Assembly: GCA_020721975.1 (NCBI GenBank)
Contig: DYLR01000002.1
Coordinates: 1-41,661, forward strand
DNA: 41,661 bases
From: Blastopirellula marina
GTDB lineage: Bacteria > Planctomycetota > Phycisphaerae > Sedimentisphaerales > UBA12454
Direction of reading: 5' to 3'
Shown here piece after piece: positions 9,383-16,596 of the stretch (the stretch's first letter is position 1; each line of letters starts with the position of its first letter). The notes below the pieces were generated by a model. It searched no databases and was not told the DNA's origin. It saw nothing but the letters and a program-made list of their open reading frames with translations. A program made the translations under genes and the position numbers.

Positions 9383-9446
9383 CCCAAATCCCAAATCCAA
9401 AATCCAAAATCCAAAATCTAAAATCTAAAATCTAAAATCTAAAATC
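9383..9446. repeat. tandem heptamer array
   Basis: About nine copies of a 7-bp unit that drifts from CCAAATC through CCAAAAT to CTAAAAT, ending 9 bp before the lysA stop. It belongs to the same composition class as the neighbouring palindrome. Confidence 0.8.
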
Positions 9447-9455
9447 GGTCTGGCA

Positions 9456-10736
9456 TTATAAATGTTCAGGCTCTGTCAAATCCTTGTATGTTTCCCGTCT
9501 GCGAATAACACGCCACTTGTCGCTTTCGACAAGCACCTCTGCCGCACGAGGACGGGCATTATAATTGCTTGCCATCGAGAAGCCGTAAGCTCCGGCAGTA
9601 AAAATCGATAACAAATCATTCCGTTTTATCGGCGGCAAGGCGCGGTCCTTTGCGAAGAAATCGGCTGTCTCGCAAATCGGTCCGACAACATCTACGGCCT
9701 GCAGGCCCGCCAGCGGAACTGCAAATTGCCTTTTGTTTATTTCAAATTGTTTTTTGACTTTTGCCGGCCAGATAAAATGAAAAGCCTCATAAAGCGGCGG
9801 CCTGATAAGGTCGTTCATACCCGCGTCAACAATCACAAACTGCTTTTCGCCGCCCTGTTTGGTGTATAAGACTTTGGTAAGCAAAATGCCTGCATTTGCA
9901 ATTATGGCCTTGCCCGGTTCAAAAATGATTTTAAGATTTTTATTTTTCAATAGAGGCACAAGACCTTTTGCATAATCCGCCGCCGACGGTACTGTGCCGG
10001 ACTCGTAATCTGCGCCGTATCCGCCGCCCAGGTCGAGCATTTCAATTTTATGGCCTTTTGCCCGAAGCGCGTCGATTAAAGGCAGAATTTTTTCGACGGC
10101 CTCTGTGTAGGGGTCTGTCGTTTTGCCGCCGCTGCCGAGATGTATATGAATTGCGCACAAATCGACGAATCCGTTATTTGAAAAATCGGCAAAAACCTTT
10201 TGTGCCCGCTCGATATCAACACCGAATTTGGTTTCTTTTTTGCCGGTTGTAATATAGCGGTGCGTTTTTGGGTCAACATCGGGATTGACGCGCAAAGCTG
10301 CTTTTGTCCTGATGTTGCACTGTCCGGCCAGGCGTATTATATTTTGCAGTTCCGCCTCGGATTCAATATTGAAGCAGCCGATGCCGGCTTTTAATGCTGC
10401 GATAATTTCGTCGTCGGTTTTGCCTACGCCGGCATAAACCACTTTTTTCATATCATTAGCAGCCTGCTGAACGCGGTGCAGTTCTCCGCCGGATACTATA
10501 TCGAAGCCGCTGCCGAGTTTAGCCATTATTTTTAGTATGTTGATGTTCCCGCAGGCCTTCACGGAATAGCAAATCGTCGCATCAAGTTCGGCAAAGGCAT
10601 TTTGCATTTTCCGAAGATGATCCGTGAAAGTTGCACGGGAATATATATAAACAGGCGTACCGACTTTGGCGGCAATATCCCCGACCGCAACATTTTCGGC
10701 AAACAGAGTTCCGTTTTTGTATGTAAAATAATCCAT
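9456..10736 (-). CDS. lysA: diaminopimelate decarboxylase
   Basis: PLP enzyme that decarboxylates meso-diaminopimelate to L-lysine. The PLP lysine is in CYSVKACGN. Other motifs are FDIVSGGEL, HIHLGSGGK, the glycine loop LDLGGGYG, EPGKAI, and the C-terminal active-site block GPICETADFFAKDR with YGFSMASNYNARPR. The length of 426 aa is normal. It lies 53 bp downstream of yggS and a GC-rich palindrome sits in that gap. Confidence 0.96.
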   Translation of the reverse strand: MDYFTYKNGTLFAENVAVGDIAAKVGTPVYIYSRATFTDHLRKMQNAFAELDATICYSVKACGNINILKIMAKLGSGFDIVSGGELHRVQQAANDMKKVVYAGVGKTDDEIIAALKAGIGCFNIESEAELQNIIRLAGQCNIRTKAALRVNPDVDPKTHRYITTGKKETKFGVDIERAQKVFADFSNNGFVDLCAIHIHLGSGGKTTDPYTEAVEKILPLIDALRAKGHKIEMLDLGGGYGADYESGTVPSAADYAKGLVPLLKNKNLKIIFEPGKAIIANAGILLTKVLYTKQGGEKQFVIVDAGMNDLIRPPLYEAFHFIWPAKVKKQFEINKRQFAVPLAGLQAVDVVGPICETADFFAKDRALPPIKRNDLLSIFTAGAYGFSMASNYNARPRAAEVLVESDKWRVIRRRETYKDLTEPEHL

Positions 10737-10751
10737 AATTTTTAGTTAGCC

Positions 10752-10772
10752 CCGCGATTTATTCGCGGGGTA
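10752..10772. repeat. REP-like GC palindrome between yggS and lysA
   Basis: CCCCGCGA and TCGCGGGG arms around a short A/T loop, followed on the minus strand by CTAAC. The arms and the CTAAC tail match the palindrome at 22492-22517, so this is a dispersed family rather than a simple terminator (no T-run). Confidence 0.55.
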
Positions 10773-10789
10773 TTTGTTGACTATGTTAA

Positions 10790-11518
10790 TCATGAAAAAA
10801 TTGCCGAACCGATACGCAGCATTGTAGCTCCTTCCTCGACGGCAATGGTATAGTCCTGACTCATACCCATACTGATATGTCTGAACTCTTTGCCGACGGC
10901 GCCGCTGATGCGTATTTCTTCAAAAAGCTCCCTGGTTCGCATGAAACACGCCCGCACCAAATCTTTGTTCAGCGTAAGCGGAGCCATCGTCATCAGTCCG
11001 ACAAGCGAAAGGTTCGGCATCGTGGCCAGTTGTTCTGCCATGTGAATCGCCGCTCCTACCGGCACGCCGTATTTTTGCGGCTCTTCGGAGCAGTTCACCT
11101 GTAGCAGTATCTGCGGCTTTGGTTCCGTTCTAATGGAAAATTTGTTAATTTCCTCGGCAAGCCGCAGCGTGTCAACCGAATGAATTATCTGTGAAATTTT
11201 CAAAATATGCCTTACCTTATTCCGTTGCAGATGGCCTATCATGTGCCAGGTGATTTTAGTCAATTCGGGCAGTTCGTTCCTGTTCTGCTGCATCCATTCG
11301 GCTATTTCATCAGAAACGGGCTTTAAATTCTGAAGCCTGTTTTCGCCGAGGTCTGTGACGCCCAGACGAATGACCTCTTTGATTGACTCGGTGGTTGCGG
11401 TTTTGGTGACGACTATTATTTTTATATCGGCGGGATTGCGTCCGATGCGCACGGCAGTTTCTGCAATGTCATTTTTGACTTTTTCAAGTCGTTCCGATAT
11501 TTTGTTTGTAAGCTGCAT
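10790..11518 (-). CDS. yggS: YggS/PLPBP family pyridoxal phosphate homeostasis protein
   Basis: Single-domain TIM-barrel PLP-binding protein that buffers PLP; it has no known catalytic reaction. Motifs are IVVTKTAT (PLP lysine), DLGENRLQNL, WHMIGHLQRNKV, and the C-terminal SMGMSQDYTIAVEEGATMLRIG, which is diagnostic. It starts 4 bp after the top6A stop and is probably co-transcribed with it and with lysA. Confidence 0.95.
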   Translation of the reverse strand: MQLTNKISERLEKVKNDIAETAVRIGRNPADIKIIVVTKTATTESIKEVIRLGVTDLGENRLQNLKPVSDEIAEWMQQNRNELPELTKITWHMIGHLQRNKVRHILKISQIIHSVDTLRLAEEINKFSIRTEPKPQILLQVNCSEEPQKYGVPVGAAIHMAEQLATMPNLSLVGLMTMAPLTLNKDLVRACFMRTRELFEEIRISGAVGKEFRHISMGMSQDYTIAVEEGATMLRIGSAIFS

Positions 11519-11522
11519 ATAA

Positions 11523-12626
11523 TTACGGCAAAAAATGCCTGTTGTTTTTCAATTTTATCGGTAGATATTCATTCACTACAAAATCAAGGCCGTGCTTGGC
11601 AAACGCCTGCTGCTCAACGCGAACGCCCATGCTCAACATCTGGTTGATTGCTTTTTGCCAGTCTTTATGATGTTTTACAAACGGGTCGTTTTTCAGAGCG
11701 TCCCTGGCCCGCTTGATGTCAACATCCTTTAGGGGGTGCGTCGGCAGTTTATAGTCTATTATATCCTGCGGCGTAACGCCAAGAAATTTTGCGACAGGCA
11801 CGCAAAAATACTGATTTAAATGGGCTGCGTTGCCGGAACCCACCTTCAGCGTACGGTAAATATTAAAATAACCGTAAGGGTCGCCGTCAACAAATGCATA
11901 TACCGGCAGTTTCAAATCGTCGCTCAATCTCCTGATAAATCTTCTGCACGCCCTCGTCGGCACGCCGCCCATGCTTATCAGGATACAATTGTTTTTGTCC
12001 CAGTAATCATATTTTACCAGACGCTGAAACATACCTGCCGTTTCGATGGCAAGAATAAATTTCGCATTGCTTTCAAAGCCTAAATTCTCAACTTCAATAG
12101 GTATCGAATATGCGCCGGAGCCGAACTTTGTACAATCGACTTTTAATGTTTTGCCTTTGGCGTCCCTGTCGATAACGATAAGTCTGCCGGCCACATCGCC
12201 GCCTTTTTCCTCAGGGATAAACCTGAGCTGCTCGCGGTTCACCGCAAACATAGCCTCAATATCATCCATAATGGTATCGCTTTCAGGCTGTTCGTCAAAA
12301 CCGGCCTTCCCCCAGTTTTTGGAAATATAATACGCCTCTCGCTTGGTGGCCATATCAGCAGTGTCAATAAGCTCCTTCGATAAGGCCATCATTTTCAGGG
12401 TCTGCGCAAAGGTTTTTACGGTACTTACGGTGAGCGTTCTTTGCTTGTTTTTGCCGAGCATTTCAAAATGCCCAATATTGCCCGTGTATTTGACATTGCT
12501 CAACGCCCGCACAGGCGTAATCATACTGGGCTTTTGACGCTTTAGAATTTTTGTTTGTACATCCCTGGCTGCGTCAATTATCTTCTTTGAAACATTTGAA
12601 ACAGTTGCTTGTCTGCTTTTGGTCAT
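11523..12626 (-). CDS. top6A: DNA topoisomerase VI subunit A (Spo11-like)
   Basis: Type IIB topoisomerase A subunit, the DNA-cleaving half of an A2B2 enzyme that is mainly archaeal. The 5Y-CAP/winged-helix domain has the catalytic tyrosine region KREAYYISKNW. The Toprim domain has AIETAGMFQRL (acidic Glu), ILISMGGVPTRACRRF, and the metal-binding FVDGDPYGYFN. The length of about 367 aa is normal. I use the ATG at 12626 because GGAG lies 6 nt upstream; the ORF-track start is 9 codons earlier. Subunit B is not encoded anywhere in this window. Confidence 0.92.
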   Translation of the reverse strand: MTKSRQATVSNVSKKIIDAARDVQTKILKRQKPSMITPVRALSNVKYTGNIGHFEMLGKNKQRTLTVSTVKTFAQTLKMMALSKELIDTADMATKREAYYISKNWGKAGFDEQPESDTIMDDIEAMFAVNREQLRFIPEEKGGDVAGRLIVIDRDAKGKTLKVDCTKFGSGAYSIPIEVENLGFESNAKFILAIETAGMFQRLVKYDYWDKNNCILISMGGVPTRACRRFIRRLSDDLKLPVYAFVDGDPYGYFNIYRTLKVGSGNAAHLNQYFCVPVAKFLGVTPQDIIDYKLPTHPLKDVDIKRARDALKNDPFVKHHKDWQKAINQMLSMGVRVEQQAFAKHGLDFVVNEYLPIKLKNNRHFLP

Positions 12627-12886
12627 CAAAAACTCCGGACAAAATAAGTACATTAAAGGTTTTTACAAAACCAGCCGATGTAGTTTACGGCAAAATATCG
12701 CCATATTCAAGTGAACCTGCCCAACTTAATGCTGATTTAGGGCAAATATTATTTGACATAAGGCCTTTTTTGTGATTTCATACCGCACAAGGGCAGTTTG
12801 ACCTTGACAAAGCTCTTGAAGAAGTATATGATAGTATTTCTGAAATAATGCCCACGAAAAGCTGTCAAACCACAGCTTATCGAACC
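12627..12886. other. upstream region of top6A with a possible coding relic on the plus strand
   Basis: In one plus frame, KVFTKPADVVYGKISPYSSE ... LFDIRPFL, a TGA, then FHTAQGQFDLDKALEEVYDS reads like protein text, interrupted by one stop and lacking a proper start or end. I do not recognise the family. It may be a decayed gene fragment or chance. The overlapping 78-aa minus ORF (12726-12962) is not accepted. Confidence 0.25.
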
Positions 12887-12888
12887 TC

Positions 12889-12943
12889 GGCGAGGCAGTG
12901 TCAACAGGTGGTTTCCCCCCCAGCCACGTTTGGCTACCTCGCC
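12889..12943. repeat. inverted repeat with inner hairpin and T-run
   Basis: GGCGAGG (12889) pairs with CCTCGCC (12943). Inside is a second perfect hairpin, AGCCA-CGTT-TGGCT. ATTTTTTT follows on the plus strand, so it could terminate plus-strand transcription, although no clear plus-strand gene precedes it. Confidence 0.4.
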
Positions 12944-13010
12944 ATTTTTTTGTACTTACCAATACACCGGATATAGTGAATCCGCTAAATCCTGCTAATA
13001 GGAGAGATTT

Positions 13011-13421
13011 TTATTGTTCTGTGATTCTTACTATAACACTGCGGCTTCGTGGGCCGTCAAATTCACACAAATATATTCCCTGCCAGGTGCCGAGAATCAG
13101 CCGACCGTCTTTAATCAGTACTGTTTTGCTGCAGCCGACCAGCGAGCTTTTGACGTGTGCGTCGCTGTTGCCTTCGCTGTGCCGGTAGCCTGTTCTGTGG
13201 TGTGGGATAAGCTGTTCGAGCGTTAATAATATATCGTGCGTAACGGAAGGGTCTGCATTTTCGTTAATCGTAACAGCCGCGGTAGTGTGCGGGCAATAGA
13301 TTGTAACAGTGCCTTGTTTTGTATTCGATTTGTTAAGAACCTGCTGCACCTGGTCGGTAATATCAATCATTTCACAGCGTTTGGTTGTATTGATTTTGAT
13401 AATTTCATCAAAGATTTTCAT
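13011..13421 (-). CDS. YjbQ/UPF0047 family protein (paralogue 2)
   Basis: 136 aa, full length for the family. It matches the canonical pattern better than paralogue 1: CPHTTAAVTINENADPSV, YRHSEGNSDAHVKSSLVG, and LGTWQGIYLCEFDGPRSR. It is the last gene of the argS / small protein / nucleotidyltransferase run and overlaps the nucleotidyltransferase gene by 14 nt, so translation is likely coupled. The enzyme's true substrate is uncertain. Confidence 0.9.
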   Translation of the reverse strand: MKIFDEIIKINTTKRCEMIDITDQVQQVLNKSNTKQGTVTIYCPHTTAAVTINENADPSVTHDILLTLEQLIPHHRTGYRHSEGNSDAHVKSSLVGCSKTVLIKDGRLILGTWQGIYLCEFDGPRSRSVIVRITEQ

Positions 13422-13911
13422 TTTTCTTTCCTGAAGTTTTTACCTGTTTTAATGCTGCCAATTGTATTAAATCCTGTCTATCCTGTGGCCGATTGAGCGA
13501 TTTTTTAGATTTGATCAGGGCATCAAGACTTAGCACTCGATAGGTTTTGTGGCCGATTTTTATATTTATTGAATTTTCAACGACCTTGTCAAATTTGCCC
13601 AGACCTTCTACTACACCAAGACAATCAAGCTGGCCGATGTCGGTATCGAGATAAAGATTCTTTAATTTTCCAACATTTTGTTCATTTAATACGAGCGCCA
13701 GCCGTTTTGGGGTCATTCTGTGAACAGGGTGAATATCCCGGATTGCCATGAATAATTTCATCAGATTCTCGGATGTGAATTTGCAGCAGATGTCGATATC
13801 CTGCGTTATTCTGGTTGTCCCGTGAAATGTGCCGGCCAGGCCTCCAATGATAACAAATTCCACTCCGGCGTCATGCAGCCGGTCGATAAGATTTAAAAAC
13901 TCATCCTTCAT
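13408..13911 (-). CDS. nucleotidyltransferase-fold protein (AbiEii/MNT-like)
   Basis: 167 aa with a minimal nucleotidyltransferase core: EFVIIGGLAGTFHG, then TTRITQDIDICC (the GG ... DxD metal-binding pattern), and a later acidic strand in DTDIGQLDCLG. The C-terminus VLSLDALIKSKKSLNRPQDR is typical of small toxin-like nucleotidyltransferases in toxin-antitoxin or abortive-infection pairs. Its start overlaps the stop of the upstream 60-aa gene as ATGA, the usual arrangement for such two-gene modules. The target is unknown. Confidence 0.78.
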   Translation of the reverse strand: MKDEFLNLIDRLHDAGVEFVIIGGLAGTFHGTTRITQDIDICCKFTSENLMKLFMAIRDIHPVHRMTPKRLALVLNEQNVGKLKNLYLDTDIGQLDCLGVVEGLGKFDKVVENSINIKIGHKTYRVLSLDALIKSKKSLNRPQDRQDLIQLAALKQVKTSGKKNENL

Positions 13912-14090
13912 TGTTTTACCGCGGCTTTATGAAATTTCCGAAAAGTATTTAATGCTATTTGGTGTCTTCTAATACGCTCTGCCGGAGTGCGTTTGAGATT
14001 ATCGAGAAGCATATAGACATCTACGCCCTCTTTGCGGGCCTTTTTGAGTGCAGGATACTTTGCTATCAGCTTTTCATATTCCGGAATCAT
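13908..14090 (-). CDS. small partner protein of the nucleotidyltransferase
   Basis: 60 aa, mostly predicted helix (EKLIAKYPALKKARKEGVD ... RTPAERIRRHQIALNTFRK). The RTPAERIRRHQ block recurs, from memory, in small proteins encoded next to nucleotidyltransferases, so an antitoxin or adaptor role is plausible. It starts 12 bp after the argS stop and is translationally coupled to the nucleotidyltransferase by ATGA. No enzymatic motif is visible. Confidence 0.65.
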   Translation of the reverse strand: MIPEYEKLIAKYPALKKARKEGVDVYMLLDNLKRTPAERIRRHQIALNTFRKFHKAAVKQ

Positions 14091-14102
14091 AATTGAAATA
14101 TA

Positions 14103-15875
14103 TTACATTTGCTCTACAACATCAATGCCGAGCAGCTCATTCAGGCCGTGTTTGATAGTCTGTGCAGTCAGTTCACAAAGCAGCAGCCGGGTCGGCCGGC
14201 TTGCCGCATCTGCGTCCAACACCGGACAGGCGTTATAAAATCCGCTGAACTTTTGAGCCAGCTCATAAAGATACTGCGTCAGAAAATTCGGGCGATAATC
14301 TCTTGTGGCCGCTTCGACGGCCTCGCCGTAGCGAACAATGTGTTTTGCCAGATCGAGTTCCTCGGCTGTTGTAAAGTTCAGTTTTGCAGCCCGTTTGATT
14401 TCGCCGTCAACGTCAATATTTTTTTCTTCCGCCTTGCGGTGAATAGACTTTACGCGGGCATAAGCATATTGCATATACACAGCGGTATTGCCATCCATTG
14501 CCAGCATTCTGTCAAAGCTGAAAACGTAATCGCTTGTGCGATTGTTCGAGAAATCAGCGTATTTGACCGCGCCTATGCCTACGGCATTAGCAATTTGACG
14601 TTTTTGTTCTTTGTCTAATGCAGGGTTTTTCTGTTCGACGATTTTTCCTGCACGGCTGACGGCCTCGTCGAGCAGTTCCTGCAATTTTACGTTTTCCCCG
14701 CTGCGGGTTTTGAACGGCCTGCCGTCATCGCCCAGCACCGAGCCGAAAGTTACATGGACAAGCTCAATATTTTCATTTACCCACCCGGCTTGTTTTGCCA
14801 CAGCAAAAAGCATCTGGAAATGCAACTGCTGCCTTGCATCGGTAACGTAAATTATTTTGTTTGCGTGCAGTTGGTTTATTCTAAATCGCAATGCTGCCAG
14901 GTCTGTCGTTGCGTATAAATACGCCCCGTCGGACTTTTGAATTATAAACGGCAGGGGCTGTCCTTCTTTTGTTTTGAATCCTTCCGGGAAAATACAAATC
15001 GCGCCGTCGGATTCCTTTGCAAGCCCGGCCTTTTTCAAATCTCCCACAACCCCTGGCAGCATATCTTTATAGAAACTTTCGCCGCGTTCGTTTTCCTTGT
15101 GGAGGTTTACGCCAAGTCGGTTATAAATCGGCTGATAATTTTTTCGAGATTCATCAACAATATGTTTCCATATATTCAAAGTTTCGCTGTTGCCGTCATG
15201 CAGTTTAACAACTTGTTGTCTGCTGAGTTTTTCAAAGGATTCGTCGGCATCACATTTGGCCTTAGCATTTTTATAAAATTGCTCAAGGTCGGATATATGT
15301 ATTGAGTTCTGAATTCTGAGTTCTGAATTCTGAGTTCTGAATTCTAAATTAAGATATGCAACAAGCATTCCGAACTGTGTTCCCCAGTCGCCGATATGAT
15401 TTTGCCGGATTACATTATGTCCTGCGAATTCAAGCATTCTGCAAATGCAGTCGCCGATGATGGTGCTGCGAAGATGGCCGACGTGCATTTCCTTTGCTAT
15501 GTTCGGGCCGGAAAAATCAACGACAACAGTTTTACTTTGCTGTTCTTTGTCAATGCCGAGTCGTTCAGGGTCAGAGTTGATTTGCAGCAGGGCGGCTGAA
15601 ATGTATTCCGGTTTTAGTCGCAGATTTATAAAGCCCGGGCCGGCAATTTCCGGCTTTTCGCATATATCGCTTATATTGAGCTTTTCGACGATTTGCTCGG
15701 CGATTTTGCGGGGATTGCTTTTAAGTTTCTTTGCAAGAACCATTGCGGCGTTGGCCTGATAATCTCCAAACTTTGCATCCGTTGCAACGGTTACCATTGC
15801 CGGAGAATCTTCACCGCTGACAGTCTTTATCGCCTGGCAAATCTGCTGGTCTATTATATCAATTACTGGTTTCAT
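14103..15875 (-). CDS. argS: arginyl-tRNA synthetase
   Basis: Class I aminoacyl-tRNA synthetase, 590 aa. The N-terminal additional domain is followed by SGPNIAKEMHVGHLRSTIIG (HIGH motif as HVGH), then QNHIGDWGTQFGML, DGAYLYATTDLAALRFR, the KMSKS-like region GDDGRPFKTRSGE, and the all-helical anticodon-binding domain with the C-terminal ELLGIDVVEQM. Residues about 178-191 (EFRTQNSELRIQNS) are an in-frame insertion of a dispersed DNA repeat in the catalytic domain just after GMLVAYL. The ORF remains open. Confidence 0.95.
   Translation of the reverse strand: MKPVIDIIDQQICQAIKTVSGEDSPAMVTVATDAKFGDYQANAAMVLAKKLKSNPRKIAEQIVEKLNISDICEKPEIAGPGFINLRLKPEYISAALLQINSDPERLGIDKEQQSKTVVVDFSGPNIAKEMHVGHLRSTIIGDCICRMLEFAGHNVIRQNHIGDWGTQFGMLVAYLNLEFRTQNSELRIQNSIHISDLEQFYKNAKAKCDADESFEKLSRQQVVKLHDGNSETLNIWKHIVDESRKNYQPIYNRLGVNLHKENERGESFYKDMLPGVVGDLKKAGLAKESDGAICIFPEGFKTKEGQPLPFIIQKSDGAYLYATTDLAALRFRINQLHANKIIYVTDARQQLHFQMLFAVAKQAGWVNENIELVHVTFGSVLGDDGRPFKTRSGENVKLQELLDEAVSRAGKIVEQKNPALDKEQKRQIANAVGIGAVKYADFSNNRTSDYVFSFDRMLAMDGNTAVYMQYAYARVKSIHRKAEEKNIDVDGEIKRAAKLNFTTAEELDLAKHIVRYGEAVEAATRDYRPNFLTQYLYELAQKFSGFYNACPVLDADAASRPTRLLLCELTAQTIKHGLNELLGIDVVEQM
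15303..15346. repeat. AGAATTCAGAACTC repeat inserted inside argS
   Basis: About three tandem copies of a 14-bp unit (minus strand AGAATTCAGAACTC) lie in frame within argS. The same unit, degenerate, occurs between folE and the PTPS gene at 24801-24838. Confidence 0.8.
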
Positions 15876-15902
15876 TCTTTGCCGCAGAGATTTTAATTTT
15901 TA

Positions 15903-15955
15903 GCCACAGAGACCGTAGTACAGAGAAAAGATTTCAATGGCTGCGAACTAACACG
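15903..15955. repeat. CCACAGAG-type dispersed repeat
   Basis: GCCACAGAGACCGTAG ... ATTTCAATGGCTGCGAAC resembles the copy at 16452-16490 (CCACAGAGAAGAAATTC ... AATGGCTATGAA). It lies upstream of argS and downstream of the DUF2283 gene. Confidence 0.5.
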
Positions 15956-15966
15956 AATTTTAAATC

Positions 15967-16170
15967 CTATGCTATTTTTTCCATCTGCTGATAGGTAAGT
16001 TCAGCAATGTTAGCCTTCAATTTTGCATGTTCAATTGTCATACCGACCAGATTTCCATCTTTATCAAGGTCGATATAAATATTTTCATTAATTTCTCTTG
16101 TTTCCGTTATTTTGTTGTTTGAAAACTCAAACAAGGCGGTATCAGTGTCGTGAAAGTATTTTATCTTCAT
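15967..16170 (-). CDS. DUF2283 family protein
   Basis: 67 aa, full length for DUF2283. MKIKYFHDTDTALFEFSN, then INIDLDKDGN-like IYIDLDKDGNLVGMTIEHA, is the family pattern (a short beta meander). It follows the DUF4258 gene by 10 bp; such DUF4258/DUF2283 pairs are common and resemble toxin-antitoxin loci, with DUF2283 as the candidate antitoxin. That role is inferred from arrangement. Confidence 0.85.
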   Translation of the reverse strand: MKIKYFHDTDTALFEFSNNKITETREINENIYIDLDKDGNLVGMTIEHAKLKANIAELTYQQMEKIA

Positions 16171-16180
16171 ATTTTATCTC

Positions 16181-16417
16181 CTACAATTTGAAGTCTCTGT
16201 CGAAAAACGCATTATGTACTGTTTGGCCGTCTTCTAATAATATGACTCGCAAATATCGTCCGGCTTCCTTGATCATTGCCCATTTTCTTACTCTGCTGTC
16301 GTTTTGGATTTCGACCTTTTCCGGGTGTATTATTGTCTGCTCAATCCATTCATCCTTAATACAGGCTCGGTCTGGCCGCAGCCTCGTGTATTCAAAATAA
16401 GCGGTAACCTTTCGCAT
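16181..16417 (-). CDS. DUF4258-like small protein
   Basis: 78 aa. FEYTRLRPDRACIKDEWIEQ followed by HPEKVEIQNDSRVRKWAMIK and YLRVILLEDGQTVHNAFFD fits the DUF4258/RelE-like small RNase fold (an R/E-rich helix followed by beta strands). It heads the two-gene unit with DUF2283. Toxin function is plausible but not shown by any motif I can verify. Confidence 0.72.
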   Translation of the reverse strand: MRKVTAYFEYTRLRPDRACIKDEWIEQTIIHPEKVEIQNDSRVRKWAMIKEAGRYLRVILLEDGQTVHNAFFDRDFKL

Positions 16418-16451
16418 TCAAGTCCCTTTTCTGCAAAGATGTTTCTATTAT

Positions 16452-16490
16452 AACCACAGAGAAGAAATTCTAATGGCTATGAATATAAAC
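16452..16490. repeat. CCACAGAG-type dispersed repeat
   Basis: Second copy of the spacer repeat seen at 15903-15955, here upstream of the DUF4258 gene. The two copies flank the DUF4258/DUF2283 pair on either side in the same orientation. Confidence 0.5.
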
Positions 16491-16511
16491 AAATAGTCCT
16501 TAAGTCTGCTT

Positions 16512-16594
16512 TATTTTTTATTTTCGCTGTTTTTAATAAGTTCAGCAATGTTATATCCGTTTATTATCAATCCGACAATGTTGCAATCATCAAT
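16512..16594 (-). pseudogene. possible DUF2283 C-terminal fragment
   Basis: A minus-strand frame just after rsfS reads IDDCNIVGLIINGYNIAELI and ends in TAA. It resembles the C-terminal half of the neighbouring DUF2283 protein (DKDGNLVGMTIEHAKLKANI). No start or N-terminal half exists. Likely a relic of a second copy. Confidence 0.35.
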
Positions 16595-16596
16595 CA

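Noticed and set aside
9152-9400. 82-aa minus ORF between lysA and recJ
   Set aside because: It is a translation of the AAATCCGAA palindromic repeat; composition is purely repeat-derived and there is no ribosome-binding site.
9383-9446. CRISPR array
   Set aside because: Units are 7 bp, contiguous and without spacers.
10752-10772. Intrinsic terminator of yggS
   Set aside because: The palindrome is strong but no T-run follows on the minus strand and the sequence recurs elsewhere as a repeat.
12726-12962. 78-aa minus ORF upstream of top6A
   Set aside because: It runs through an inverted repeat and is antisense to more protein-like text.
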